From Massilia sp. (GTDB lineage: Bacteria > Pseudomonadota > Gammaproteobacteria > Burkholderiales > Burkholderiaceae_D): DNA of 64,000 bases. The DNA is taken from NCBI GenBank assembly GCA_025359245.1, contig JANYGW010000135.1, positions 52,348 through 116,347 of the forward strand. The letters run 5' to 3'. This document shows positions 53,576 through 62,066 of this stretch, in pieces. The position numbers and the translations under genes are program-made. The notes beneath the pieces were generated by a model. The model ran no database searches, was not told the DNA's origin, and was given only the letters and a program-made list of their open reading frames with translations. Numbering within the stretch: position 1 is the stretch's first letter; each line of letters opens with the position of its first letter.

Positions 53576-54753
53576 CTTGCCAGTCCGGCCACGATCGCCT
53601 GCGCGGCGACGCGCGCGCGCGCATCCTGCGCCATCACCGCCTCGATGCTGCTGGCTGCGCCGTGTTCATTTTCGTGCATCACGCGCGCGATCACGCGGTC
53701 GATGTCGCGAAAGCCGATGCGCTGCTCGAGGAAGGCCTGGACCGCCACTTCGTTGGCCGCGTTGAGCAAGGCCGGCGCGGTGCCGCCCGCCTCGAGCGCC
53801 TCGAACGCCAGCGCCAGGCACGGAAAGCGCGCGAAATCGGGTTTTTCGAACTGCAGCGTGCCGACCGCGGTCAGGTCCAGCTGCGCGACGCCCGATGCGA
53901 TCCGCTCGGGGAATGCCAGCGCATTGGCGATCGGGGTGCGCATGTCCGGGTTGCCCAGTTCCGCGATGACCGAACCGTCGACGTAGGACACCATCGAGTG
54001 GATCACGCTTTGCGGATGGATCACCACCTCGATCAGCGCCGCCGGGGCGCCGAACAGCCAGTGCGCCTCGATCACTTCGAGGCCCTTGTTCATCATGGTG
54101 GCCGAATCGACCGAAATCTTGCGCCCCATTTCCCAGTTCGGGTGCTTGCAGGCCTCGTCGGGGGTGACCGCTTCGAGCGTCTCGACCGCGCGCTTGAGGA
54201 ACGGCCCGCCGGACGCGGTCAGCACGATCTTGGCCACGCCGGCCGCCGCGGGCGAACGCGCATACGACTGCGGCAGCGACTGGAAGATCGCATTGTGCTC
54301 GCTGTCGATCGGCAGCAGCGTTGCACCATGTTCGTGCACGGCATCCATGAACAGCTGGCCGGACATGACCAGCGCTTCCTTGTTCGCCAACAGGATCTTC
54401 TTGCCGGCGCGGGCCGCGGCCAGGGCCGGCGCCAGGCCGGCGGCGCCGACGATGGCGGCCATCACGGTATCGGTCTGCTCGCTCGAGGCGATCGCGCACA
54501 GCGCCGCTTCGCCGTATTCGACTTCGGTGCGCAGGCCGCGCTCGCGCAGCAGCGCCGCCAGGCGCGCGGCCGCGTCGGCCGTGCCGACCACCGCGCGCTG
54601 CGGCTGGAACTGCGCGCATTGCGCGGCCAGCTGCTCGACCCGGCTGTGCGCCGACAGCGCATAGACCTGGTATTTATCGGGGTGGCGCGCCAGCACGTCC
54701 AGCGTCGATACGCCGATCGAACCGGTCGCACCTAAAATCGTAATGCGTTGCAT
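53572..54753 (-). CDS. dxr: 1-deoxy-D-xylulose 5-phosphate reductoisomerase
   Basis: This 393-residue cytoplasmic enzyme converts DXP to MEP with NADPH, the second step of the MEP isoprenoid pathway that feeds undecaprenyl and ubiquinone synthesis. The NADPH loop is [18 protein letters not shown]. The metal and substrate region contains [14 protein letters not shown] and [20 protein letters not shown]. The length is standard. It is encoded between cdsA and rseP, starting 10 bases after the cdsA stop. Confidence 0.97.
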   Translation of the reverse strand: MQRITILGATGSIGVSTLDVLARHPDKYQVYALSAHSRVEQLAAQCAQFQPQRAVVGTADAAARLAALLRERGLRTEVEYGEAALCAIASSEQTDTVMAAIVGAAGLAPALAAARAGKKILLANKEALVMSGQLFMDAVHEHGATLLPIDSEHNAIFQSLPQSYARSPAAAGVAKIVLTASGGPFLKRAVETLEAVTPDEACKHPNWEMGRKISVDSATMMNKGLEVIEAHWLFGAPAALIEVVIHPQSVIHSMVSYVDGSVIAELGNPDMRTPIANALAFPERIASGVAQLDLTAVGTLQFEKPDFARFPCLALAFEALEAGGTAPALLNAANEVAVQAFLEQRIGFRDIDRVIARVMHENEHGAASSIEAVMAQDARARVAAQAIVAGLAR

Positions 54754-54763
54754 ATTGCTCCTT

Positions 54764-55606
54764 TTAGAGCACGCTGAGGAACACGCTGTCGATCAGCGCC
54801 ACGAACGGCAATACCGGCACCAGCGCATCGATCCGGTCCAGTACCCCGCCGTGGCCGGGCAGCAGGTTGCTGCTGTCCTTGACGCCGGCGCGGCGCTTGA
54901 GCTGCGATTCGAACAGGTCGCCGACCACGCTCGCGGCACTGATCACGACCAGGATGGCGAGCGTGGCCAGCCAGCCCATGCGGGCCTGCAGCAGCACCAC
55001 GAAGGTGTCGGCCAGCGGCGCGCCGCCGAACAGGATGGCCAGACTGGAGATCAGCAGCACGGCGATGCCGCCGCCGATCGCGCCTTCCCACGACTTGCCC
55101 GGCGAGATGGTCGGCGCCAGCTTGCGCTTGCCAAAGGCCTTGCCGGAGAAATAAGCGCCGATGTCGGCGATCCAGACCAGCGCCATCACCGACAGCAGGT
55201 ACACGGCCGAATGGCGGAAGAAACCGACGATGGCGGCGAAACAGGCGACGATGGTGACCGCGTACAGCAGCCCGATCACGGTGCTGCGCGCGCTGCCCAG
55301 CACCGGCAGGCCGGTCGCCAGCGACGGCACGAAGCTGAACAGCCAGATCGCCGAGGACAGGAAGAACCAGAATTTGACGGACCCGTTCGGGCTATACAGG
55401 AAAGCATAGGCGAAGGCGGCGACCCAGAACAGCGCCACCAGCGCGGCCTGTTTGCGGGTGCGCCCGAACAGCTGGAAGCATTCGGTCACGGCCGCCATCA
55501 GGAAGGCCAGCGCGGCGACCACGAAAGCCGGATAGTAGCCGCTAAAGAGGACCGCCAGCAGAACTACGAGCAAGACGACAGCGGTGATGATCCGGGTTTT
55601 TAGCAT
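54764..55606 (-). CDS. cdsA: Phosphatidate cytidylyltransferase
   Basis: This 280-residue inner-membrane enzyme makes CDP-diacylglycerol from phosphatidate and CTP for all phospholipids. It has about eight hydrophobic segments. The family signature is the C-terminal [34 protein letters not shown] stretch (positions about 215-250). Its ATG overlaps the uppS TGA (TGATG), so the two are translationally coupled. Confidence 0.96.
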   Translation of the reverse strand: MLKTRIITAVVLLVVLLAVLFSGYYPAFVVAALAFLMAAVTECFQLFGRTRKQAALVALFWVAAFAYAFLYSPNGSVKFWFFLSSAIWLFSFVPSLATGLPVLGSARSTVIGLLYAVTIVACFAAIVGFFRHSAVYLLSVMALVWIADIGAYFSGKAFGKRKLAPTISPGKSWEGAIGGGIAVLLISSLAILFGGAPLADTFVVLLQARMGWLATLAILVVISAASVVGDLFESQLKRRAGVKDSSNLLPGHGGVLDRIDALVPVLPFVALIDSVFLSVL

Positions 55607-56358
55607 CAGGTTTTCTTTTCTGGCAGTTGGTCGCCGGTTCGGCCGAAGCGGCGCTCGCGGCTTTGATACGATGCGATCGCCGCGTCCAGCGACGCGATCG
55701 AGAAATCGGGCCAGTAGGTGTCGGTGAAATACAGCTCCGAATAGGCGAGCTGCCACAACAGGAAATTGGAAATGCGCTCTTCGCCGCCGGTGCGGATGAA
55801 CAGGTCGGGCTCGGGCGCGAAGGCCATGGCCAGGTGCTCGGCCAGCTGCTCTTCGGTGAATTCGGTCACGCCGGGATGGGCCGCCACCATCTTGCTGGTG
55901 GCCTGCATGATGTCCCAGCGCCCGCCGTAATTGGCGCACACGGTGACCGTCAGGCGCGTGTTGTTGGCGGTGCGCCGCTCGGCGTTGGCGATCATTTCCT
56001 GCAGCTTGACGTCGAAGCGCGACAGGTCGCCGACCACCTTCAGGCGGATATTATTGGCATGCATCTTCGACACTTCGCGCTCGAGCGCGGTGACGAACAA
56101 GCGCATCAGCAAAGACACTTCCTCGGCCGGACGGCGCCAGTTTTCGGACGAAAACGCGAACAGGGTCAGGTACTCGACACCGCGCAGCGCGCACGCCTCG
56201 ACCACGGTGCGCACGGCCTCCACGCCCTTGACGTGGCCGGCAACGCGCGGCAGGAAGCGCTTGGTCGCCCAGCGCCCATTGCCGTCCATGACGATGGCAA
56301 GGTGGCGCGGCACGGTCGGCACTTCCGGAACTGCTGTCGTCGAACTTTTAAATATCAT
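55606..56358 (-). CDS. uppS: Undecaprenyl diphosphate synthase
   Basis: This 250-residue cytoplasmic cis-prenyltransferase makes the C55 carrier lipid for peptidoglycan and LPS. The catalytic Asp is D25 in [10 protein letters not shown]. The substrate region contains [10 protein letters not shown] and [22 protein letters not shown], which hold the conserved Arg/Glu residues of the family. The length is typical. It stands between frr and cdsA, as in E. coli. Confidence 0.97.
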   Translation of the reverse strand: MIFKSSTTAVPEVPTVPRHLAIVMDGNGRWATKRFLPRVAGHVKGVEAVRTVVEACALRGVEYLTLFAFSSENWRRPAEEVSLLMRLFVTALEREVSKMHANNIRLKVVGDLSRFDVKLQEMIANAERRTANNTRLTVTVCANYGGRWDIMQATSKMVAAHPGVTEFTEEQLAEHLAMAFAPEPDLFIRTGGEERISNFLLWQLAYSELYFTDTYWPDFSIASLDAAIASYQSRERRFGRTGDQLPEKKT

Positions 56359-56430
56359 AGATCCAGACTGGGTTAACCACTACAGACACAGTGTACCGCA
56401 GTGCGCTTGGCGCCCTGCGGCCAGCCCCGG

Positions 56431-56991
56431 CTACACGGTCAGCACTTCCTTCTCTTTTTCGGCCACCATCTTGTCGACGTCGATGACGAACTTGTCGGTC
56501 AGCTTCTGCACTTCGTCGTTGGCGCGCCGCTCGTCGTCTTCGGAGACGGCCTTGTCCTTGACCAGCTTCTTGAGCGACTCGTTGGCGTCGCGCCGGATGT
56601 TGCGGATCGCGATCTTGGCGTCTTCCGCCTCGGTCTTGACCAGCTTGACCATTTCCTTGCGGCGTTCCTCGGTCAGGGCCGGGGTCGGCACGCGGATCAC
56701 GTCGCCCTGGGCCGACGGGTTCAGGCCCAGGTCGGCGTCGCGGATGGCCTTTTCGATCGTGGTCAGCATCTTCTTTTCGAACGGCTGCACACCGATGGTG
56801 CGCGCGTCGATCAGCGTGACGTTGGCGACCTGGGTCAGCGCGGTCGGCGAGCCGTAGTATTCGACCATGATGTGGTCGAGGATGCCGGTGTGGGCGCGGC
56901 CGGTGCGGACCTTGGCCAGATCGGCGCGCAGCGTCTCGATCGACTTGCCCATGCGCTCTTGCGTGTTCTTCTTGACGTCAGCGATAGTCAT
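56431..56991 (-). CDS. frr: Ribosome recycling factor
   Basis: This 186-residue cytoplasmic protein splits post-termination ribosomes with EF-G. The three-helix-bundle hallmarks are visible: [21 protein letters not shown] near the start, the [17 protein letters not shown] beta domain and the [13 protein letters not shown] helix ([14 protein letters not shown]). The length is normal. It is encoded 30 bases after pyrH. Confidence 0.97.
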   Translation of the reverse strand: MTIADVKKNTQERMGKSIETLRADLAKVRTGRAHTGILDHIMVEYYGSPTALTQVANVTLIDARTIGVQPFEKKMLTTIEKAIRDADLGLNPSAQGDVIRVPTPALTEERRKEMVKLVKTEAEDAKIAIRNIRRDANESLKKLVKDKAVSEDDERRANDEVQKLTDKFVIDVDKMVAEKEKEVLTV

Positions 56992-57021
56992 GCTGCTCTC
57001 CTGTAGCGTGTGCTTGTAAAA

Positions 57022-57738
57022 TTAAACGTGGACCAGTGTACCTTCGTCTTCACCCATGATGACGCGCATCAGGGCGCCCGGCTTGATGATCGAAAACACC
57101 TTGATCGGCAGCTTCTGGTCGCGGCACAGGGCGAACGCGGTCGCGTCCATCACCTGCAGGTGCTTGGAGATGGCTTCGTCGAAGGTGATCGATTCGTAGC
57201 GGGTGGCGTTCGGGTCTTTCTTCGGGTCGGCGGTGTAGACGCCGTCGACCTTGGTTGCCTTGAGGACGATCTCGGCGGAAATTTCCGAACCGCGCAGTGC
57301 GGCTGCGGTGTCGGTGGTGAAAAACGGATTGCCGGTGCCGGCCGCGAACACCACGACCTTGCCTTCTTCCAGGTACTGCAGCGCTTTCGGGCGTACATAC
57401 GGCTCGACCACCTGTTCGATGCCGATCGCCGACATCACGCGCGCGGTGATGCCCACGTGGCGCATCGCGTCGGCCAGGGCCAGCGCGTTCATCACGGTGG
57501 CCAGCATGCCCATGTAGTCGGCGGTGGCGCGGTCCATGCCCTGCGCGCCGGGGGCGACGCCGCGGAAGATGTTGCCGCCGCCGATGACGACCGCCAGTTC
57601 CACGCCTGCCTTGGCCACTTCGGCCACGTCGGCGACCATGCGCTCGATGGTGGCGCGGTTGATGCCGTACGCGTCATCGCCCATCAGTGCTTCGCCAGAC
57701 AATTTCAGAAGGACGCGTTTGTAGGCTGGTTTCGACAT
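57022..57738 (-). CDS. pyrH: UMP kinase
   Basis: This 238-residue cytoplasmic kinase of the amino acid kinase fold makes UDP from UMP. The opening [14 protein letters not shown] and [12 protein letters not shown] form the phosphate-binding loops, and the ATP region is [13 protein letters not shown]. It is separated from tsf by a terminator and so probably has its own promoter. Its position before frr is canonical. Confidence 0.97.
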   Translation of the reverse strand: MSKPAYKRVLLKLSGEALMGDDAYGINRATIERMVADVAEVAKAGVELAVVIGGGNIFRGVAPGAQGMDRATADYMGMLATVMNALALADAMRHVGITARVMSAIGIEQVVEPYVRPKALQYLEEGKVVVFAAGTGNPFFTTDTAAALRGSEISAEIVLKATKVDGVYTADPKKDPNATRYESITFDEAISKHLQVMDATAFALCRDQKLPIKVFSIIKPGALMRVIMGEDEGTLVHV

Positions 57739-57780
57739 GGGAGGGCTCCAATAAAGTGACTGATTGTATTCGGGTCGTGC

Positions 57781-57817
57781 TGCCGGGGCTTAGGCGGAAC
57801 TTAAAGCGGCCCCGGCA
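57781..57817. repeat. 9-base inverted repeat in the tsf-pyrH gap
   Basis: TGCCGGGGC (57781-57789) and GCCCCGGCA (57809-57817) are perfect complements around a 19-base loop. It lies directly beyond the tsf terminator and about 43 bases before the pyrH start, so a second stem follows the first in the same transcript. Confidence 0.5.
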
Positions 57818-57819
57818 TT

Positions 57820-57845
57820 AAAAAAACGGGCCTTGCGGCCCGCTT
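57820..57845 (-). terminator. Rho-independent terminator after tsf
   Basis: On the minus strand CGGGCC / GGCCCG (6 base pairs, loop of four) is followed by seven U (complement of the A-run 57820-57826). The tsf stop is at 57852, so this ends the rpsB-tsf transcript. Confidence 0.8.
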
Positions 57846-57851
57846 TCACAC

Positions 57852-58760
57852 TTACTGCTTCGAGGCAGCAATTTGCTCAGCAACTTCTGCCGCAAAGTTA
57901 TCCTGCTTCTTTTCAATCCCTTCGCCAACGACATACATCGTGAATGCTTTCACGGTGGTGTTGTTCGCTTTGAGCATCTGCTCGATCGACTGCTTGTCGT
58001 TCTTGACGAAGGTCTGGTTCAGCAGCGACACTTCTTTCAGGTACTTGGCGATCGACCCTTCGAGGCGCTTGGCCAGGATTTCGGCGGACTGCACTGGCTT
58101 GCCTTCGGCGACAGCCTTGTCGGCATCTTCCTGGGCTTTCAGGGCGGCGACCGAACGCTCTTTTTCGATCAGTTCGGCAGGCACCTGGTCCGACGACAGC
58201 GACACCGGCTTCATCGCAGCGATGTGCATGGCCAGGTCCTTGCCGACTTGCTCGTCCGCGCCTTCGAATTCCACCAGTACGCCGATGGTCTTGTTGTGCA
58301 TGTAGGAAGCGAGCTTGGCGGTCGTCTCGAAACGCTGGAAGCGGCGGATCGTCATGTTCTCGCCGATCTTGCCGATCAGGGCGGTGCGCACTTCGTCGAG
58401 CGTCTTGCCGTCCAGCGGCAGCGCCAGCAAGGCAGCCACGTCGGCCGGATTGTGTTCTGCGACCAGGCGCGCGGCATTGTTGCCCAGCGCGAGGAAGTCA
58501 TCGTTCTTGGCCACGAAGTCGGTTTCGCTGTTCACTTCGACCAGTGCGCCGACGCCGTCAGCGAGGTAAATCGCGACCACGCCTTCGGCGGTGATGCGGC
58601 TGGCGTTGCTGCTGGCCTTGGTGCCCAGCTTGACGCGCAGGATTTCTTCTGCACGCGCCATGTCGCCATCGGCTTCGGTCAGTGCTTTTTTGCATTGCAT
58701 CATCGGTGCGTCGGTTTTCGCACGCAGTTCGCCTACCATCGCTGCTGTAATCGCTGCCAT
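57852..58760 (-). CDS. tsf: Elongation factor Ts
   Basis: This 302-residue cytoplasmic protein regenerates EF-Tu-GTP by exchanging GDP. The N-terminal UBA-like domain ([25 protein letters not shown]) and the core ESDFVA-type segment ([17 protein letters not shown]) are clear, and the dimerisation and C-terminal modules follow. The Thr-Asp-Phe region contacts EF-Tu. It follows rpsB by 94 bases, within which a terminator-like stem sits. Confidence 0.97.
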   Translation of the reverse strand: MAAITAAMVGELRAKTDAPMMQCKKALTEADGDMARAEEILRVKLGTKASSNASRITAEGVVAIYLADGVGALVEVNSETDFVAKNDDFLALGNNAARLVAEHNPADVAALLALPLDGKTLDEVRTALIGKIGENMTIRRFQRFETTAKLASYMHNKTIGVLVEFEGADEQVGKDLAMHIAAMKPVSLSSDQVPAELIEKERSVAALKAQEDADKAVAEGKPVQSAEILAKRLEGSIAKYLKEVSLLNQTFVKNDKQSIEQMLKANNTTVKAFTMYVVGEGIEKKQDNFAAEVAEQIAASKQ

Positions 58761-58792
58761 GTGTTTCTCCTCAATTGATACGTATTCTGTTT

Positions 58793-58824
58793 AAAAAAAA
58801 GGGGAGCAGACGCTACCCCTTTTT
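58793..58824 (-). terminator. Terminator-like stem between rpsB and tsf
   Basis: On the minus strand AAGGGG-type and CCCCTT arms (about 58822-58817 and 58804-58799, with an AGC/GCT inner match) are followed by a run of eight U. It is 30-60 bases after rpsB and may act as a partial attenuator that reduces tsf relative to rpsB. Confidence 0.65.
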
Positions 58825-58854
58825 GATGCCGTGGCAGCCGGAGCCGCCAAACAA

Positions 58855-59604
58855 TTAAGCTTGCTCGGACACTTCGACGTAGTCTTCGCCGGATTCTTTG
58901 ACCATGGTCACGACATCGTTGGAGGCGCTGGCGCGGCCTTCCAGGATGGCATCGGCAACGCCGCGGGCGTACAGCATGATCGCTTTCGACGAGTCATCGT
59001 TGCCTGGAATGACGTGGGTCACGCCTTCTGGCGAGTGATTGGTATCGACGATGCCGATGACCGGGATGCCCAGCTTGCCCGCTTCGGTGATCGCGCCTTT
59101 GTGGTAGCCGACGTCGACGACGAAGATGGCGTCAGGAACGCCACCCATGTCCTTGATGCCGCCGATGGCTTTCGACAGCTTGGTCATTTCGCGTTCGAAC
59201 ATCAGGCCTTCTTTTTTCGACAGCTTCTCGACCGAACCGTCGGCGATCTGGGCTTCCATGTCTTTCAGGCGCTTGATCGAGGTCTTGATGGTCTTGAAGT
59301 TGGTCAGCATGCCGCCGAGCCAGCGCTGGTCGACGAAAGGAACACCAGCGCGCGCAGCTTCAGCGGCGATGATTTCGCGCGCCTGGCGCTTGGTGCCGAC
59401 CATCAGGATGGTGCCGCGGTTGGCAGCGACCTGCTTGATGGTTTTCATCGCTTCTTGATACATACCCATCGTCTTTTCCAAGTTGATGATATGGATCTTG
59501 TTGCGGTGGCCGAAAATGAACGGCGCCATTTTTGGATTCCAAAAACGGGTTTGGTGACCGAAGTGGACACCGGCTTCCAGCATTTCACGCATTGTTACGG
59601 ACAT
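58855..59604 (-). CDS. rpsB: 30S ribosomal protein S2
   Basis: This 249-residue ribosomal protein sits at the neck of the 30S subunit. It begins [25 protein letters not shown] and includes [26 protein letters not shown] and the [19 protein letters not shown] core, all family landmarks. The start at 59604 was chosen over 59646 because GGAGAAA precedes it and the sequence then begins like other S2 proteins. A strong promoter and a 5' hairpin lie upstream. Confidence 0.97.
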   Translation of the reverse strand: MSVTMREMLEAGVHFGHQTRFWNPKMAPFIFGHRNKIHIINLEKTMGMYQEAMKTIKQVAANRGTILMVGTKRQAREIIAAEAARAGVPFVDQRWLGGMLTNFKTIKTSIKRLKDMEAQIADGSVEKLSKKEGLMFEREMTKLSKAIGGIKDMGGVPDAIFVVDVGYHKGAITEAGKLGIPVIGIVDTNHSPEGVTHVIPGNDDSSKAIMLYARGVADAILEGRASASNDVVTMVKESGEDYVEVSEQA

Positions 59605-59707
59605 GTATTTCTCCAGGGTTGGGTCTGGAATCCGGTCAGTCACCATAGAGGCACCCTTTGCGACCGGACTCGCGATTTAACAAAATAGTTGGACTGCATT
59701 AACAACA

Positions 59708-59731
59708 TTGCTCGAATGCGAATTCAAGCAA
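59708..59731 (-). promoter_or_regulatory. Hairpin at the predicted 5' end of the rpsB leader RNA
   Basis: The minus-strand RNA UUGCUUGAAU-UCGC-AUUCGAGCAA folds into a 10-base-pair stem (one G-U pair) with a 4-base loop. It begins about 7 bases after the -10 box, so it would sit at the very 5' end of the transcript. It is a candidate for S2 autoregulation or for RNA stability. Confidence 0.5.
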
Positions 59732-59737
59732 CCCGAG

Positions 59738-59766
59738 ATTCTAACCGAATTTGCCACTTATTTCAA
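59738..59766 (-). promoter_or_regulatory. rpsB promoter
   Basis: TTGAAA (59766-59761 on the minus strand), a 17-base spacer and TAGAAT (59743-59738) form a good sigma-70 promoter. Transcription would start near 59731, giving a leader of about 127 bases before rpsB. Confidence 0.65.
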
Positions 59767-59967
59767 GCCGTACGTGATTACCCGCCCCGCGAACGGCACG
59801 CAAGTCCCCGCCGCAATGATGTTCGATATCCCACAGGTACTTTCCCGATTTGTTTGATGTTGCGCAAACGTCCAGCCCCCGGGCCGGAGCGAAGATGTCC
59901 ATTCGCCCCGGCCCATATGCCGGCGCCGGGCCCTTCAATGACGCGCACGGCGCGCACGGGAGCTTTG

Positions 59968-61059
59968 ATGACGCAACGCGTGGCACTGGCCCTGCAGGGA
60001 GGCGGCGCCCACGGCGCCTTTACCTGGGGCGTACTGGACAGACTGCTCGACGAGGTCGCGCAGCACAAATTGGAAATCGGCGCCCTGAGCGGCGCCAGCG
60101 CCGGGGCCATCAATGCCGTGCTGTGCGCGGCCGGCCTGGCCAGCGGCGCCGGCCAGGCCGACAGCGCGCCGCGCGCCCAGGCGCTGCTGGGCAACTTCTG
60201 GCGCGCACTGGGCGAACGCGCGTTTTTCGCCGGCAATGCGTTGCTGGGCGGGCTGGCGCCGGGATTTTTCTCCGGCTGGAACATCGACTGGAACCCGGCC
60301 GTGATCGCGCTCGACGCCGCCGCACTGGTGCTGTCGCCCTACAACACGCCGTTCTACAGCAATCCCCTGACCCCGCTGCTGGAAGACTACCTGTCGCCGA
60401 CCGCGCTGGGCGCGCTCAACCACAATACCGCGCTGCCGGTGTTCGTCTGCGCCACCAATGTGGCCAGCGGCCAGCGCCGACTGTTCACCCAGCCCGATAT
60501 CGGCCTCGACACCCTGCTCGCCTCGGCCTGCCTGCCGAGCCACTTCCAGGCCATCCAGATCGATGCCGACGTCTACTGGGATGGCGGCTACCTGGGCAAC
60601 CCGGCGCTGGCGCCGCTGGTCAAGCTCAGCAGCGACATCGTGGTCGTCAGCGTCAACCCGATCACGGTGGCGAAATACCCGCCGCGGCTGGAGCGGGCGA
60701 TCCTGGACCGCATCAACGACATCAGCTGGAACGCGCCGCTGGTGCTGGAACTGAATGCCGTCCACGCGATCAACAAGATGCTGGCGCGCCTGCCGCCCGG
60801 TCCGGGCAAGGAAACCGGCTACAAGACAATCCGCATGCACATGATCCGCAACGACAAATTGATGGAGCCGCTGGGCTTCTCCGGCAAGAGCAACGCCTCG
60901 CCCGCCTTCCTTGCCTGGCTGTTCGACGGCGGGCGCGACACGGCCGGCCGCTGGCTGGCGCAGCACGCCCAGGACCTGGGCCAGCGCTCGAGCTGCGACT
61001 GGAAAGACGACTTCGACCTCGAACTGGACGTCATCGACCCGGCCCTGAAAGGCGGCTAG
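59968..61059 (+). CDS. Patatin-like phospholipase
   Basis: This protein of about 363 residues is a Ser-Asp-dyad lipid hydrolase of the patatin/RssA-like group. The oxyanion loop is LQGGGAHGAF (G11-G16 region), the nucleophile is S44 in GASAG and the dyad Asp is D205 in YWDGGYLG. The N-terminus has no signal peptide, so it acts in the cytoplasm or at the inner membrane. The start at 59968 has GGGAG six bases upstream; the frame remains open much further upstream without support. It is inserted between rpsB and map, which are neighbours in E. coli. Confidence 0.9.
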   Translation: MTQRVALALQGGGAHGAFTWGVLDRLLDEVAQHKLEIGALSGASAGAINAVLCAAGLASGAGQADSAPRAQALLGNFWRALGERAFFAGNALLGGLAPGFFSGWNIDWNPAVIALDAAALVLSPYNTPFYSNPLTPLLEDYLSPTALGALNHNTALPVFVCATNVASGQRRLFTQPDIGLDTLLASACLPSHFQAIQIDADVYWDGGYLGNPALAPLVKLSSDIVVVSVNPITVAKYPPRLERAILDRINDISWNAPLVLELNAVHAINKMLARLPPGPGKETGYKTIRMHMIRNDKLMEPLGFSGKSNASPAFLAWLFDGGRDTAGRWLAQHAQDLGQRSSCDWKDDFDLELDVIDPALKGG

Positions 61060-61094
61060 CGGAGATAGCAAAGGTTCAGCCCCCCCCCGGTTTA

Positions 61095-61133
61095 GGGGTC
61101 AGACCCCGGTTCTTCCGCTGGGGGTCTGACCCC
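61095..61133. repeat. Inverted repeat with self-complementary arms upstream of map
   Basis: GGGGTCAGACCCC (61095-61107) and GGGGTCTGACCCC (61121-61133) are reverse complements of each other, and each is itself nearly palindromic. A run of nine C lies just upstream (61080-61088). It resembles repeated intergenic hairpin elements, but only one copy is in this window. Confidence 0.65.
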
Positions 61134-61229
61134 GGTGCGAGTAGGCCGCAGCCCTCCGCTTGCCCGCACTTCCCTTATAATGGTGTAACTCCCGAATTCC
61201 ACCGTTATTGCCGATTGCGATCCACTACC

Positions 61230-62063
61230 ATGCCTTCATCCGAAATTTCCATCAAATCCGCCGCCGACATCGAGGGCATGCGCATCGCAGGCCGCCTCGG
61301 TTCGGAAGTGCTTGACTACATCACTCCCTTCGTCAAGGTCGGCGTCACCACGGGCGAACTGGACCGTCTGTGCCATGAATACATGGTCAACGTGCAAGGC
61401 ACCATCCCGGCCCCGCTGAACTATTGCCCGCCCGGCTACACGCCCTACCCGAAAGCGATCTGCACCTCGGTCAACGACGTCATCTGCCACGGCATCCCGG
61501 GCGACCGCATCCTCAAGGACGGCGACAGCGTCAACCTCGACATCACCGTCATCAAGGACGGCTACCACGGCGACAACAGCCGTATGTTCCTGGTCGGCAA
61601 ACCGACCATCCTGGCCAAGCGCCTTTCGGAAGTGACCTACGAGTGCATGTGGCTGGGCATTGCGATGGTCAAGCCGGGCGCGCACCTGGGCGATATCGGC
61701 CACGTGATCCAGCAGCACGCCGAAAAGAACGGCTACAGCGTGGTGCGCGAATTTTGCGGCCACGGCATCGGCAAGGTGTTCCACGAAGAGCCGCAAGTGC
61801 TGCACTACGGCCGTCCGGGCACGCTCGAACGCCTCGAAGCAGGCATGATCTTCACGATCGAGCCGATGATCAACGTCGGCCGGCGCGAAATCCGCATGCT
61901 GCCCGACGGCTGGACCGTCAAGACCAAGGACAAGAAATGGTCGGCGCAGTGGGAACACACGGTGCTGGTGACCGAGACCGGCTATGAGGTGCTGACCCTG
62001 TCGGCCGGCTCGCCGCCGCCGCCGGACTTCATCAAGGCGCCGGCGCACGCGGTCGCCGCCTAA
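61230..62063 (+). CDS. map: Methionine aminopeptidase, type I
   Basis: This 277-residue cytoplasmic metalloprotease removes the initiator Met. The two metal Asp residues are in VNLDITVIKDGYHGDNSRMF, followed by the His of EFCGHGIGKVFHEEP, the Glu of FTIEPMIN and the Glu of WEHTVLV. The C-terminus has a short proline/alanine tail. The gene lies upstream of glnD with 3 bases between them and is probably cotranscribed with it. Confidence 0.97.
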   Translation: MPSSEISIKSAADIEGMRIAGRLGSEVLDYITPFVKVGVTTGELDRLCHEYMVNVQGTIPAPLNYCPPGYTPYPKAICTSVNDVICHGIPGDRILKDGDSVNLDITVIKDGYHGDNSRMFLVGKPTILAKRLSEVTYECMWLGIAMVKPGAHLGDIGHVIQQHAEKNGYSVVREFCGHGIGKVFHEEPQVLHYGRPGTLERLEAGMIFTIEPMINVGRREIRMLPDGWTVKTKDKKWSAQWEHTVLVTETGYEVLTLSAGSPPPPDFIKAPAHAVAA

Positions 62064-62066
62064 GCC

